A stretch of DNA of 64,000 nucleotides from Xanthobacter aminoxidans (GCF_023571765.1 NZ_JAMJXC010000006.1:186001-250000), one strand, 5' to 3'; shown: positions 8,951 to 17,856, counted from the first letter of the stretch. Notes: generated from the sequence alone by a model not told the origin. Made by a program: numbers and translations.

Positions 8951-11331
8951 GCGCCATTGACGCTTCCGTGGAGATGCGCCCTAAGCTCGTGGGCCAGCGC
9001 ATCAAGCGCACCGAGGATCCCCGCCTCCTGACCGGCAGCGGGCGCTATGTGGACGACATCGCTCCAGCGGGCCTCCTGCACCTCGCCGTGATGCGCAGCG
9101 ACCATCCCCATGCTCGGATCCGCGCCATCAATGTGGGCGAAGCCTTTGCGATTCCGGGCGTCGTTGCCATCTTCGACGCGGGCGACATAAAGGGGGATTT
9201 CCGGTCGGCCGTTCCCACGTCCCGGATGAAGGGCTACTACGCCACCCCCATCCGCCCCCTTGCCGAGGGCAAGGTGCGCTACGTGGGCGAACCGATGATC
9301 GCGGTGGTGGCGGAAAGCCGCTACGCCGCCGAGGATGCGCTGGAGCACATCTCGGTCGATTATGAGCCCCTCCCGTTTGCCATCCGCCAGGTGGACGCGG
9401 TGGCGGACGATGCGCCGCTCCTCCACGACGAGGCGGGCACCAATGTCATCATCGCCCGCGAATTTGCACGCGGCGATGTGGAAAAGGTCCTCGCGGACGC
9501 CGCGGTGGTGGTGAAGGGTCGCTTCCGCATGACGCGCAAGACGCCTATGCCCATGGAGGGCCGATCCTACCTTGCGGAGTGGGACCGGCGGCGGCAGGCG
9601 CTCACGCTCCACTCCTCCACCAACATTCCCGGCATCATCAGGGATGTGCTCTCGGGCTGCCTCGATCTGCCCGGCAACCGGATGCGGGTGGTGGCGCCGG
9701 ACGTGGGCGGCAGCTTCGGCGGCAAGGGCTCGCTGAACCACGAGGAGATGCTCGTCTGCGTGCTGGCGCGCAAGCTGGAGCGGCCGGTGAAGTTCGTCGC
9801 CGACCGCATGGAGGACCTCACCGCCATGAGCCAGGCCTTCGACGAGCTGATCGAGGCGGAGCTGGCGGTGGATGCGGACGGGCGCCTGCTCGGGCTCAAG
9901 GCGGATGTGATCGGCGACATCGGCGCCTACTCCATCTACCCCTGGACCGGGGCGCTGGAACCGGTTCAGGTCGTGAGCTTCCTGCCCGGCCCCTACCGCA
10001 TTGAGCATTATCGCGGGCGGGTGCGCGGCGTGCTCACGCCGAAGCCGCCGACCGGTCCCTATCGCGGCGTGGGGCGGCCGTCCTCCACCTTCGCCATGGA
10101 GCGCCTCATCGAGATGGCGGCTCGCAAGCTGGGCATGGACCCGGTGGAGATCCGCCGCCGTAACCTTGTCCGGGCCGAGGAGTTCCCATACCGCACCGGC
10201 TCCGGCATCATCTGGGACCGTTCCGCTTTCCAGGAATGCCTCGAAGGCGCCTGTGACCTCGCCGACTACCCCGCCTTGCTCAGGGCGCGTGATGCGGCGC
10301 GCGCCGAGGGCCGGTGGGTGGGCATTGGCCTTGCGAGCTATGCGGAGCTGACCGGCATCGGTTCGCGCATCGCCGTGGCCCCGGGGATGCCAATCAATAC
10401 CGGGACCGAGACCTCCACCATCCGCATCGACGCCACTGGCGCGGTCACGGCGGCGTTCGGCATCTCCTCCCACGGGCAGGGGCTGGAGACGACCCTCGCC
10501 CAGGTTGTCGCCGACGAGCTCGGCTGCCGCATGGAGGATGTGGAGATCCAGCATGGCGACAGCGCCCTTGTGCCCATGGGCACCGGCACCTATGCCAGCC
10601 GTTCCGCCGTGCTCGGCGGCGGCGCGGCCACGAAGACGGCGCGCGTGGTGAAGGCCAAGGTGCTGAAGGCGGCCGCCTACCTGATGGCTGTGCCAATAGA
10701 GGATTTGGTGGCCGAAGGCGGCGTTATCCGGGCCTCCTCCTCCAACGCCACCATGACCTTCAAGGAGCTGGCGCACGCGGTTTATGCGCAGATGGGGCGC
10801 ATTCCCCACGACCAGCGCGAAGACCTCGTCGCCTCCGAGACCTACGACCCCTATCTCGGCACAGCCTGCTCCTCCACCCATCTCGCTATGGTGGAGATCG
10901 ATCCCGGCACCTATGGCGTCACGGTGACGCGCTTCGTGGTGGCCGAAGATTGCGGCCGCATTATCAACCCGCTGATCGTCGACGGTCAGGTGCACGGCGC
11001 GGTGGCGCAGGGCATCGGCGCGGCGCTTCTGGAGGAGGTGGTGCACGATGCGGATGGACAACTCCTGACCGCGAGTCTCGCCGACTATCTCGTCCCGGTG
11101 GCGACCAACGTGCCGGACATCGGCATCGTCCATATCGAAGCGGAGCTGCCGAACAATATTGGCGGGTTTCGCGGCATGGGCGAAGGCGGGACCATCGGCG
11201 CGCCGGCGGCTATCGCCAATGCGGTGTCTGACGCGCTCTCCCACCTTGGCGTCGAGGTGGACACGTTACCGGTGACGCCAGAGCGCATCTTCCGCATGGT
11301 GGAGGACGCCCGCACCATCAGGAAGGCTTGA
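8947..11331 (+). CDS. Molybdopterin-binding catalytic subunit of a xanthine dehydrogenase-family hydroxylase
   Basis: A 794-residue large subunit. KRTEDPRLLTGSGRYVDDI is the standard N-terminus. PDVGGSFGGKGSLNHEE and the C-terminal NIGGFRGMGEGGTIGAP are cofactor-binding motifs. The active-site loop reads GPYRGVGRP instead of the AYRCSFR loop that defines true (form I) CO dehydrogenases, so it is a form II or broader hydroxylase of this family, acting on an aldehyde, N-heterocycle or similar carbon. The glutamate of GMGEGG is the expected catalytic base. It is the last gene of the three-subunit operon. The adjacent CoxG suggests the complex is membrane attached. The substrate is unknown. Confidence 0.9.
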   Translation: MSAIDASVEMRPKLVGQRIKRTEDPRLLTGSGRYVDDIAPAGLLHLAVMRSDHPHARIRAINVGEAFAIPGVVAIFDAGDIKGDFRSAVPTSRMKGYYATPIRPLAEGKVRYVGEPMIAVVAESRYAAEDALEHISVDYEPLPFAIRQVDAVADDAPLLHDEAGTNVIIAREFARGDVEKVLADAAVVVKGRFRMTRKTPMPMEGRSYLAEWDRRRQALTLHSSTNIPGIIRDVLSGCLDLPGNRMRVVAPDVGGSFGGKGSLNHEEMLVCVLARKLERPVKFVADRMEDLTAMSQAFDELIEAELAVDADGRLLGLKADVIGDIGAYSIYPWTGALEPVQVVSFLPGPYRIEHYRGRVRGVLTPKPPTGPYRGVGRPSSTFAMERLIEMAARKLGMDPVEIRRRNLVRAEEFPYRTGSGIIWDRSAFQECLEGACDLADYPALLRARDAARAEGRWVGIGLASYAELTGIGSRIAVAPGMPINTGTETSTIRIDATGAVTAAFGISSHGQGLETTLAQVVADELGCRMEDVEIQHGDSALVPMGTGTYASRSAVLGGGAATKTARVVKAKVLKAAAYLMAVPIEDLVAEGGVIRASSSNATMTFKELAHAVYAQMGRIPHDQREDLVASETYDPYLGTACSSTHLAMVEIDPGTYGVTVTRFVVAEDCGRIINPLIVDGQVHGAVAQGIGAALLEEVVHDADGQLLTASLADYLVPVATNVPDIGIVHIEAELPNNIGGFRGMGEGGTIGAPAAIANAVSDALSHLGVEVDTLPVTPERIFRMVEDARTIRKA

Positions 11332-11409
11332 CGGCGCCGGCTCCTTCCATGGCCATCAGTTCGATCAAGAGCCTGGACCATAACTGCCGCTGAGTTTGAA
11401 GCAGGCCAA

Positions 11410-11646
11410 TCAGCGTAGTTGGGTTCTGTCGCCAACGAGTTGGAAAGACGTGTTGTCAAGTAGATTCAAGGTGGTGGCGTTGGCACTGCGTTCAATCTGC
11501 ATGATCTCGGCGAGAATCGACGTGGCTATATCAGGCGCGCTCCTGGCACCGGAGAAGAGACCTGCGGGTCCGCGAATCCGATGCCAGGTCCCGTCAAGCT
11601 TTCTCAATGCGAGACTCCTCCCGGCATTCAACCTGATTGCCCGCCC
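11410..11646 (-). pseudogene. C-terminal remnant of an XdhC/CoxI-family maturation protein
   Basis: The minus frame between stops reads RIRGPAGLFSGARSAPDIA then TSILAEIMQIER. This follows the C-terminal consensus of XdhC-type proteins (h.PiGLdiGarTPeEIAlSIlAEi). These proteins insert the molybdenum cofactor into hydroxylases such as the one just upstream. Only about 70 codons remain, no ATG is present, and the Rossmann core is gone, so it is a decayed fragment. The rest of the interval 11332-11766 shows no gene. If the hydroxylase is functional, a maturation protein must come from elsewhere in the genome. Confidence 0.5.
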
Positions 11647-11766
11647 TCAATCTCGAGCGATATACTGCGCTGCACTCGCCAGGGCAGAGCGCAAGAGGTG
11701 GGATGTGACCCTCGCCGTGCGCTGATCGGGATGCCCGTACGCAATCGAATACTGCCCAGGTGCGCT

Positions 11767-13311
11767 CTAGATTTGCGGTTGCGCCATCTCCTTCAAGCGG
11801 AAGCGGATGATCTTGCCGGACCCGGTGCGGGGAATCTCGTCCACCTGATGAACCACGTGCGGCACCTTGTAGGAGGACAGGTGCAGGCGGCAGTGCTCGA
11901 TCAGCGCCTGATCGTCGAAGCTCGCATCCCGCGCTACCACGTAGAGCGCCGGGACCTCGCCGAGCTGGGGATGGGGGATACCGGCCACCGCGCAGTCCAG
12001 CACGCTGGCGAAGGCGAGCACCACCTCCTCGATCTCCGCCGGTGCGATATTCTGCCCGCCTCGGATGATCAGCTCCTTGAGCCGGCCGGTGATGGTGACG
12101 AAGCCGTTACGATCCGCCTTGGCCAGGTCGCCCGTATGGTACCAACCGTTGCGCAGGGCCTTCGCGGTCTCCTCCGGTTGGTTGTGGTAGCCGAGCATCA
12201 CGTTCGGCCCGCGCACGATCAACTCGCCTTCCTCGCCCGGTTCGAGGTCGCGCAGGCTAACAGGATCTACGATACGCAGGGCGACGCCCGGCAGGGGCAG
12301 GCCGCACGATCCCATGACCCGGGAAGAGGACGCCGCATTCATGGTCACCATGGTCGAAGTCTCAGTGATGCCGTAGCCATCGAGCAGTGGCACTCCGAAG
12401 GCCCCCTCGAACGTGGAATTGAGCGCCGCCGGCATGATGGCGCCCGCTGACACGCACACCCTGATGCCTGGCAGGGTCTTTCGCCCCTCGGCCTGCGCCG
12501 CCTCCATGAGATAATGGAAAATGGTCGGCACGCCGGGAAGGACGGAGAACTCGCCGCTCTCCAAGAGCCGTGTCGCCTCACGGGTCGAGTATTTCTCGAG
12601 GATATATTCGCTCGCCCCGGTGGCGACGATGGACAACACCGAGAAACTGAGGGCATAGGAATGGAAAAGTGGCAAGGGTGAGAGCACCGTGTCCTCCGCG
12701 CTCAGCCCCACCACCGGAGCCCAGCAGACCGCCGTCACCCAGAGCATGCTGCGACAGGAGAGCAGCACGCCCTTGGCCCGGCCCGTGGTGCCGGACGTAT
12801 AGATGATGAAGGATGCCGCATCGATGTCCACGGGATCGCGCGGGGGCGAAGCCGCCGGCATGTCGGCCAGAGCGGCGAAGCTCCCGACATCATCCGATGG
12901 AGCATCCACCACCAGGATATCAACGACGCTGGGCGCCTCCGAGCGCAGGCCTTCCACCATACCTGCGTGCGAGGTGGTGGTGATCACGATCCGGCACGCC
13001 GCATCGGAGAGACGGTAGGAGATCTCGCTCGCGCTCGCCTCCGCGCTGATGGGAACAGCGACCGCGCCAGCCCGGACGATGGCGAGACAAGATTCCACCC
13101 AGGCGACGGAGTTAGGCAGGAAGATTGCGACCCGATCGCCGGGGCCGACACCTAGGTTGGCGAAGTGCCCGGCGAGGTTCGCCGTGCGCCGTTCCAGCTC
13201 GGCGTAGGTGACATGGCGTTGGGCGTCGCGGAAGGCGACCTTCGTGCCTCGCTCCACCGCGTGGCGCCGCAACAGCTCCGATACCGGAGCAATGAGATCC
13301 GCCTTGAGCAT
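11767..13311 (-). CDS. AMP-forming acyl-CoA ligase
   Basis: A 514-residue ANL-superfamily adenylating enzyme starting MLKADLIAPVSELLRR, with GGAGGAA 7 bases upstream. The P-loop-like AMP motif is IIYTSGTTGRAKGVLLS, the A5 motif is GYGITETSTM, and YHTGDLAKAD, GRLKELIIRGGQNIAPAEIE and the final catalytic lysine region PRTGSGKIIRFRL are all present. It activates a carboxylic acid to its CoA thioester using ATP. It is the last gene of the minus-strand operon that also has a thioesterase, enoyl-CoA hydratase, metallo-hydrolase and SDR. It probably starts the CoA-dependent breakdown of the acid made by the neighbouring dehydrogenases. The acid cannot be named. Confidence 0.9.
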   Translation of the reverse strand: MLKADLIAPVSELLRRHAVERGTKVAFRDAQRHVTYAELERRTANLAGHFANLGVGPGDRVAIFLPNSVAWVESCLAIVRAGAVAVPISAEASASEISYRLSDAACRIVITTTSHAGMVEGLRSEAPSVVDILVVDAPSDDVGSFAALADMPAASPPRDPVDIDAASFIIYTSGTTGRAKGVLLSCRSMLWVTAVCWAPVVGLSAEDTVLSPLPLFHSYALSFSVLSIVATGASEYILEKYSTREATRLLESGEFSVLPGVPTIFHYLMEAAQAEGRKTLPGIRVCVSAGAIMPAALNSTFEGAFGVPLLDGYGITETSTMVTMNAASSSRVMGSCGLPLPGVALRIVDPVSLRDLEPGEEGELIVRGPNVMLGYHNQPEETAKALRNGWYHTGDLAKADRNGFVTITGRLKELIIRGGQNIAPAEIEEVVLAFASVLDCAVAGIPHPQLGEVPALYVVARDASFDDQALIEHCRLHLSSYKVPHVVHQVDEIPRTGSGKIIRFRLKEMAQPQI

Positions 13312-13355
13312 CTGTTCCTCCGATATCGATGCCGCGTTCTGGGGCGCGGCTTCGT

Positions 13356-14108
13356 TCACACCATGCAGAAGCCGCCGGAGATGGAGAGCACCTGCCCGGT
13401 GATCCACGAGCCCTTCGGCGAGGCGAGCAGCGCCACCGCGGGGGCGATGTCCTCGGGCTGGCCGAGGCGGCGCAGGGGATAGAATTTCGTCAGCTTGTCG
13501 CGGTTGGCCTCCACCCAGGCCTTGTCGTGGGCGGTCTCGATGAGGCCCAGCGAGATGGTGTTGGCGGTGACGCCGGAGCGGCCGAGCTCGCGCGCCAGCG
13601 ACTTCATCAGCGCGATCACCCCGGCGCGCGCGGCGGCGACGATGGCAAGGCCCGATTCGCCCACGCGGGACGAGTCCCCCACCACCGCGATGAGCCGCCC
13701 GTCGCCGCTCTTCTCCAGATAGGGCACCGCCGCGTGCGCCAGGTGGATGGCGCCATAAAGGCAGGTGTCGATCTGGCTCTTCCATTCCTTCTGGGTGCTG
13801 TCGGTGAACTTCTGGCGGATGGCGAGGCCGGCATTGTTGACGACGATGTCGAGGCCGCCGAAATCGGCCGCCACCGCGTCCACCATGGTCTTCACCTCGG
13901 CCAGATCCGCCACGTCCGCCTTGTAGGCCCTGGCGCGGCCGCCGCGGGCGGTGATCTCGTCCACCACCGCCTGCGCCTCCTCGGCGGAGTTGCGGTAGTT
14001 CACCGCCACCGCCGCGCCCTCGCCGGCCAGCGCCAGGGAGATTTCCCGGCCCACGTCGCGCGCGCCGCCGGTGACGAGGGCCACCTTGCCCTTCAGGTTC
14101 AGATCCAT
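13356..14108 (-). CDS. SDR-family protein lacking the catalytic Tyr-x-x-x-Lys
   Basis: A 250-residue classical-length SDR. The NAD(P) loop is TGGARDVGREI and NNAG is intact. The C-terminus YPLRRLGQPEDIAPAVALLAS plus ITGQVLSISGGF is normal. At the active site the serine region is VVGDSSRVGESG, but where YxxxK should stand the sequence is VAAAR followed by AGVIALMKSL, so both the proton-donor tyrosine and the lysine appear to be replaced. The DNA was checked on the minus strand around 13625-13670 and agrees. It may bind nucleotide without usual reductase activity or use other residues. It lies between the ligase and the metallo-hydrolase genes in the same operon. Confidence 0.85.
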   Translation of the reverse strand: MDLNLKGKVALVTGGARDVGREISLALAGEGAAVAVNYRNSAEEAQAVVDEITARGGRARAYKADVADLAEVKTMVDAVAADFGGLDIVVNNAGLAIRQKFTDSTQKEWKSQIDTCLYGAIHLAHAAVPYLEKSGDGRLIAVVGDSSRVGESGLAIVAAARAGVIALMKSLARELGRSGVTANTISLGLIETAHDKAWVEANRDKLTKFYPLRRLGQPEDIAPAVALLASPKGSWITGQVLSISGGFCMV

Positions 14109-14165
14109 GGAAATCGTGCCTCGTGCCAGATGTGGGATATCGGAGGAGAAAGCGGGCGCCGCGAC

Positions 14166-14927
14166 CTATTCGTAGGCGTCGGCCCCCTTGCGCAGGCTTG
14201 CATATTGCGCGTCGTCGTGGCCGCACAGGACGGCGGCGCCTGCCGCCTCGATCCGGTGGATCTCGGCGATGGTCTTCACGTGCTGCTCCACGTTCCAGGT
14301 GTTCTTGGGCACCACGCCGGCGTCGAGGCTGGACCTGAGGCTCACCGCGTCCGAGGCGAGCAGGAAGGCCCCGTCGCGATCCAGCGTCACCAGCGCCCCG
14401 GTGAGCCCCGGCGTGTGCCCCGGCAGCGGGATGAGTGTGATGCGGCCGTCGCCGAACAGGTCCTTCTCCCCCTCGATCAGCTCCAGGGGGTTGGGCTGGT
14501 CCCACTCCACCCGGAGGTAGCCGGCGGCCTGGGCGTTCTCGGCCTTGGCGGCGGCGAGCTCCAGCGCGTGCACCACCACCGTCGCCTTGCGGAAGAAGCC
14601 GTTGCAACCGCAATGGTCGGGATGGAAGTGGGAGCAGATGACCACGTCGATGTCATCCGGCGCGAGGCCGACGCAGGCGAGCTGCGACACCACGTTGTCG
14701 TCGGGACCCATGATGGGCGTCATGGCCCGCGCCACCCCGCCCCAGCGGCCCTCCGCATCGGTGACCACGGCCGGGTTGCAGCCGGTGTCGAACAGCACGT
14801 TGCCCTGGCCATGGCGCAGCAGGAACGAGGACACCGGCAGCTCGATGGTCTCGGCGCGGTCGGCGTCGGGCTGGTAGACGTGCCTCTTCATCCGCAGCCG
14901 CCCGCCGTTCAGGACATGCATCTTCAT
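14166..14927 (-). CDS. Metallo-beta-lactamase-fold hydrolase of the AHL-lactonase family
   Basis: A 253-residue protein starting MKMHVLNGGRLRMKRHVY. The binuclear zinc signature HFHPDHCG lies near residue 100. LPGHTPGLTG supplies the next histidine, ASDA the bridging aspartate and CGHDD the last histidine. This ordering is that of N-acyl homoserine lactonase (AttM/AhlD) proteins. Because it sits inside a CoA-ester catabolic operon, it may open a lactone intermediate or cleave a thioester rather than quench quorum signals. Both readings are inference. It is followed by the SDR and preceded by the enoyl-CoA hydratase on the same strand. Confidence 0.85.
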   Translation of the reverse strand: MKMHVLNGGRLRMKRHVYQPDADRAETIELPVSSFLLRHGQGNVLFDTGCNPAVVTDAEGRWGGVARAMTPIMGPDDNVVSQLACVGLAPDDIDVVICSHFHPDHCGCNGFFRKATVVVHALELAAAKAENAQAAGYLRVEWDQPNPLELIEGEKDLFGDGRITLIPLPGHTPGLTGALVTLDRDGAFLLASDAVSLRSSLDAGVVPKNTWNVEQHVKTIAEIHRIEAAGAAVLCGHDDAQYASLRKGADAYE

Positions 14928-14949
14928 GGCGTGATCTCCCTCCCGGCGC

Positions 14950-15723
14950 TCAGCGCCCCTGGAAGCGCGGCGGGCGCTTCTCGGCGAAGGCGGTGCGGCC
15001 TTCCTGGTAGTCGAAGCTGCGCGAGGCCTCGTCGATGAGGCGCTGGGCGGCGGCCACGTCGAGCGCCCCCGGACCCATGGCGAGGCCGTCGAGGATGAAC
15101 TTGGCCCCGGCCACCGAGAGCGGGGCGTTGGCGGCGATCTTCGCGGCGAAGGCGCGGGCGGCGGCGGGCGCGTCGTCCGCCACCTCGTCGGCGAAGCCGG
15201 TCTTCAGCGCGGCGCCGGCGTCCAGCCGGTCGGCGGTGAACAGCAGCCGCTTGGCCTGCGCCAGCCCCACGAGGTTCAGCAGGCGCTGGGTGCTGCGCAC
15301 GCCGTAGACGATGGAGAGCCGCGCCGCCGGGATGCCGAAGATGGCGGAGGGGGCGGCGAAGCGGAAGTCGCAGGACATGGTGAGGTGGCAGCCGCCGCCG
15401 AGGCAATAGCCCGAAACCACCGCGATGGTGGGCTTGCCCGCCCCGGCGATGGCATCCGACGAGGCGTCCACCGCCTCCTCGTAGGCGATGGACTGCTCCA
15501 CCGTGTGGCGCACCTTGGGAAACTCGGAAATGTCCGCGCCCACGGAGAAGTCCGCGCCCGCCCCGGTCAGGAGGATGGCCCGCACGTCCGGGTCGGCGCC
15601 CAGCGTGGTGAAGATGTGCGCCACGTCCTGCCACATGGCCAGCGTCATGGCATTGCGCTGCGCCGGGCGGTTCAGGGTGACGGTGGCGACGTGGTCGTGA
15701 ACGGCGACTTGGATATCGGACAA
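14950..15723 (-). CDS. Enoyl-CoA hydratase/isomerase family protein
   Basis: A 257-residue crotonase-fold protein. No ATG fits the N-terminus SDIQVAVHDHVATVTLNRPAQ; a TTG at 15721-15723 does, with a perfect AGGAGG six bases upstream. The oxyanion-hole segments are SVGADISEF (residues near 65) and GYCLGGGCHLTMSCDFRFA (near 105). Crotonases hydrate, isomerise or hydrolyse CoA esters of unsaturated acids. The C-terminus AFAEKRPPRFQGR is typical. The Shine-Dalgarno overlaps the stop of the upstream thioesterase, so the two are coupled. The exact reaction is unknown. Confidence 0.87.
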   Translation of the reverse strand: MSDIQVAVHDHVATVTLNRPAQRNAMTLAMWQDVAHIFTTLGADPDVRAILLTGAGADFSVGADISEFPKVRHTVEQSIAYEEAVDASSDAIAGAGKPTIAVVSGYCLGGGCHLTMSCDFRFAAPSAIFGIPAARLSIVYGVRSTQRLLNLVGLAQAKRLLFTADRLDAGAALKTGFADEVADDAPAAARAFAAKIAANAPLSVAGAKFILDGLAMGPGALDVAAAQRLIDEASRSFDYQEGRTAFAEKRPPRFQGR

Positions 15724-15733
15724 GGCGGGCCTC

Positions 15734-16252
15734 CTAGCGCACGCCGTCGCGGGGCGCGACGACGAGGGCAGAAAGCACCGCCCGCAGCCTGTCCGGCAAG
15801 GGGACCGGACGGTTCGTCGCGCGGTCCACATAGACGTGGATGAAATGGCCCTGCGCGCAGGCGACGTCGTCATCGTCGCGGAACAGGCCGATCTCGTAGC
15901 GCGCGCTTGAGGTGCCGAGCCGGCCGATGCGCAGGCCCGCATGGACCTTGGACGGAAACGACAGAGACGAGAAGTATTGGCACCTTGTTTCCGCGACGAG
16001 GCCGATGACGGGGCTCGTCTCGATGTCCAGCGCGCCGTTCTCGATCAGGTAATGGCCGACCGCCGTGTCGAAGAAGGAGTAATAGACCACGTTGTTCACG
16101 TGCCGGTAGACGTCGTTGTCCATCCAGCGGGTGGTGATGTCGCGGAAGTGCCGATAGTCGGCGCGGCGGTCGGGGGCGGCGCGCTCACTCACCGCCGGTC
16201 TCCCGGCGTGGCGCGGCGCCGGCTCGGCGGCGCGGACAATCCCCGCAAGCAT
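15734..16252 (-). CDS. 4HBT-family acyl-CoA thioesterase
   Basis: A 172-residue hotdog-fold protein. After a basic N-terminal extension of about 35 residues comes [20 protein letters not shown], which has the aspartate and HVNN of 4-hydroxybenzoyl-CoA thioesterase-type enzymes (D near residue 45). It cleaves acyl-CoA to acid and CoA, or may release trapped CoA. It is the first gene of the operon that continues through enoyl-CoA hydratase, metallo-hydrolase, SDR and ligase. The ATG at 16252 has GAGG nine bases upstream; a GTG at 16192 is an alternative start. The promoter region with the shared operator is about 75 bp upstream. Confidence 0.85.
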   Translation of the reverse strand: MLAGIVRAAEPAPRHAGRPAVSERAAPDRRADYRHFRDITTRWMDNDVYRHVNNVVYYSFFDTAVGHYLIENGALDIETSPVIGLVAETRCQYFSSLSFPSKVHAGLRIGRLGTSSARYEIGLFRDDDDVACAQGHFIHVYVDRATNRPVPLPDRLRAVLSALVVAPRDGVR

Positions 16253-16325
16253 CGAAACCTCGCACGCTCATCTCCCGCCCAGGGCGCCACCGGATGACCG
16301 GTTCCGACGCTCAATTCGTAGCTTG

Positions 16326-16354
16326 CATTAATAGACTAAAAATGCTCTTGTCAA
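16326..16354 (-). promoter_or_regulatory. Predicted promoter and operator upstream of the thioesterase operon
   Basis: Read on the minus strand, TTGACA (16349-16354) is followed by ten bases and TAGTCTA, then TTAATG after a 17-base spacer. On the plus strand the element CATTAATAGACTAAAAATG (16326-16344) matches 16 of 19 positions of the inverted repeat at 26083-26101. Both have TTGTCAA two or three bases further on. It lies in the 318-bp interval between divergent operons, so it could also act on the plus-strand solute-binding protein gene. Confidence 0.6.
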
Positions 16355-16560
16355 CGCCGTCTTGAGAGTTTCTGCAGTGGGTAACCCCCGCAGATGACGG
16401 TTTGTTCAAGTGACATAAGGCTTTGCTGCGTTGCGACAGACGAGCCGTCGAGCAGTCTCAAGCATTAAGTTCACCTAAGAAATGGACATGGCGCACGCAG
16501 CCGGCCGGCAGGCCGCTGCGGCCCCAATAAGTAGAAGGGCGCGCGCCAGTCGGGGACACC
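16355..16560. other. Intergenic region with second shared motif
   Basis: No gene is seen in 16253-16570 on either strand. Besides the operator at 16326-16354, the segment 16431-16453 (TTGCGACAGACGAGCCGTC then GAGC) recurs at 26149-26171 with only three mismatches over 23 bases. The two intergenic regions therefore share two motifs in the same order, separated by 76 bases here and 38 there. The second could be another protein-binding site or a relic of a duplicated upstream region. Confidence 0.5.
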
Positions 16561-16570
16561 GGAGGAAACG

Positions 16571-17800
16571 ATGCCCAAGTTCGCCCAGATCACCCTCATG
16601 TGCGCCGCGCTCGCGGTGCCGCTGCCGGCGCTGGCCCAGCCGCAGCCTGGCAAAATCTCGAACGACGTGGTGAAGATCGGGGTGCTGACAGACATGTCGG
16701 GCCAGTTCTCCCACGAGGCGGGCGAGGGCTCCGTCACGGCGGTGAAGATGGCGGTGGAGGACTTCGGCGGCAAGGTGCTTGGCAAGCCGGTCGAGGTCAT
16801 CGTCGCCGACCACCAGAACAAGACCGAGATCGCCATCGCCAAGGCCAAGGAATGGTTCGACGTGGACCACGTCGACATGATCGCGAACCTGATCAATTCG
16901 GCGGTGGCCATCGGCGTCGCCGGGGTCGCCAAGGAGAAGAACGGCATCGCCATCGTCAACGGCTCGGGCTCCTCGCGCCTCACCGGCGATGCCTGCACGC
17001 CCAATTCCATCCACTACGCCTATGACACCTATGCCCTCGCCGTGGGCACCGGCAACGAGCTGATCAGCGAGGGCAAGAAGCGCTGGTTCTTCCTCACCGC
17101 CGACTACGCCTTCGGCCACGCGCTGGAGGCCGACACCGCCGCGGTGGTGAAGGCCGGCGGCGGGGAGGTGGCGGGCGCGGTGCGCTATCCCATCAACACG
17201 CTGGACCACGGCTCGTTCATGCTCCAGGCCCAGGGCTCGAAGGCCGACGTGGTGGCCATCGCCGGCTCCGGCACCGTGTTCATCAACGCGGTGAAGTCAG
17301 CCAAGGACTTCGGCCTCACCCAGTCCGGCAAGCAGGTTCTGGCGGGCCTTTTGGTCTGGATCACCGACATCCATTCCATGAGCCTGGAGGCGGCGCAGGG
17401 ACTGGTGCTGACCAACGCCTTCTACTGGGACCGGGACGAGGAGACCCGCGCCTTCGCCAGGAAGTTCGAGGCGAAGATGGGCCGCAAGCCGCACATGGGC
17501 GATGCCGGCGACTATTCCTCCACCATGCACTACCTCAAGGCCGTGCAGGCCGCCGGCACCGACGAGGCCCAGGCGGTGATGGCCAAGATGCGCGAGATGA
17601 AGGTGAACGACTTCTTCGCCAAGGACGGATACATCCGCGCCGACGGCCGCTTCGTCCACGACATGTACGTCTACCAGGTGAAGACCCCGGCCGAATCCAA
17701 GGGGCCGTGGGACTATTACAAGCTGGTCACCGTCATTCCCGGCGACAGGGCCTTCCGGCCGCTGTCGGAGAGCGCCTGCCCGCTGGTGAAGAAGCAGTAG
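16571..17800 (+). CDS. ABC transporter periplasmic substrate-binding protein (LivK type)
   Basis: A 409-residue protein with a Sec signal peptide (LMCAALAVPLPALAQ, cleavage after AQ near residue 23). The mature part begins KIGVLTDMSGQFSHEAGEGS, the ligand-binding start of type I periplasmic proteins of the branched-chain amino acid family (PF13458). Features such as ADHQNKTEIA, FLTADYAFGHALE and DGRFVHDMYVYQVK are shared with two other binding proteins in this window. Such proteins often bind aromatic or short organic acids rather than amino acids. It has no permease gene next to it and may deliver to the LivGFHM system at 22618-26002. A strong terminator follows. Confidence 0.9.
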   Translation: MPKFAQITLMCAALAVPLPALAQPQPGKISNDVVKIGVLTDMSGQFSHEAGEGSVTAVKMAVEDFGGKVLGKPVEVIVADHQNKTEIAIAKAKEWFDVDHVDMIANLINSAVAIGVAGVAKEKNGIAIVNGSGSSRLTGDACTPNSIHYAYDTYALAVGTGNELISEGKKRWFFLTADYAFGHALEADTAAVVKAGGGEVAGAVRYPINTLDHGSFMLQAQGSKADVVAIAGSGTVFINAVKSAKDFGLTQSGKQVLAGLLVWITDIHSMSLEAAQGLVLTNAFYWDRDEETRAFARKFEAKMGRKPHMGDAGDYSSTMHYLKAVQAAGTDEAQAVMAKMREMKVNDFFAKDGYIRADGRFVHDMYVYQVKTPAESKGPWDYYKLVTVIPGDRAFRPLSESACPLVKKQ

Positions 17801-17823
17801 CGCCGAAGACGCCGTGCGCTGAA

Positions 17824-17850
17824 GGCGGCGCTCCGCGGGGCGCCGCCTTT
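17824..17850. terminator. Intrinsic terminator between convergent genes
   Basis: A perfect eight-base stem, GGCGGCGC at 17824-17831 and GCGCCGCC at 17840-17847, with an eight-base loop and a short TTT run. It lies between the stop of the solute-binding protein gene and the stop of the convergent regulator gene, so it may end transcription from both sides. Confidence 0.65.
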
Positions 17851-17856
17851 GGCTCG

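Noticed and set aside
8890-11244. 784-codon minus-strand open frame
   Set aside because: It lies opposite the intact hydroxylase subunit and contains no recognisable domain.
8947-11331. Carbon monoxide dehydrogenase (CoxL) as the specific function
   Set aside because: The AYRCSFR loop needed for CO oxidation is absent.
13312-14613. In-frame upstream extension of the acyl-CoA ligase
   Set aside because: It overlaps the SDR gene in another frame; the ATG at 13311 with GGAGGAA fits the family N-terminus.
14166-14927. Quorum-quenching lactonase as the role
   Set aside because: The fold fits, but the gene is within a CoA-ester operon, so the signal-degrading role is not supported.
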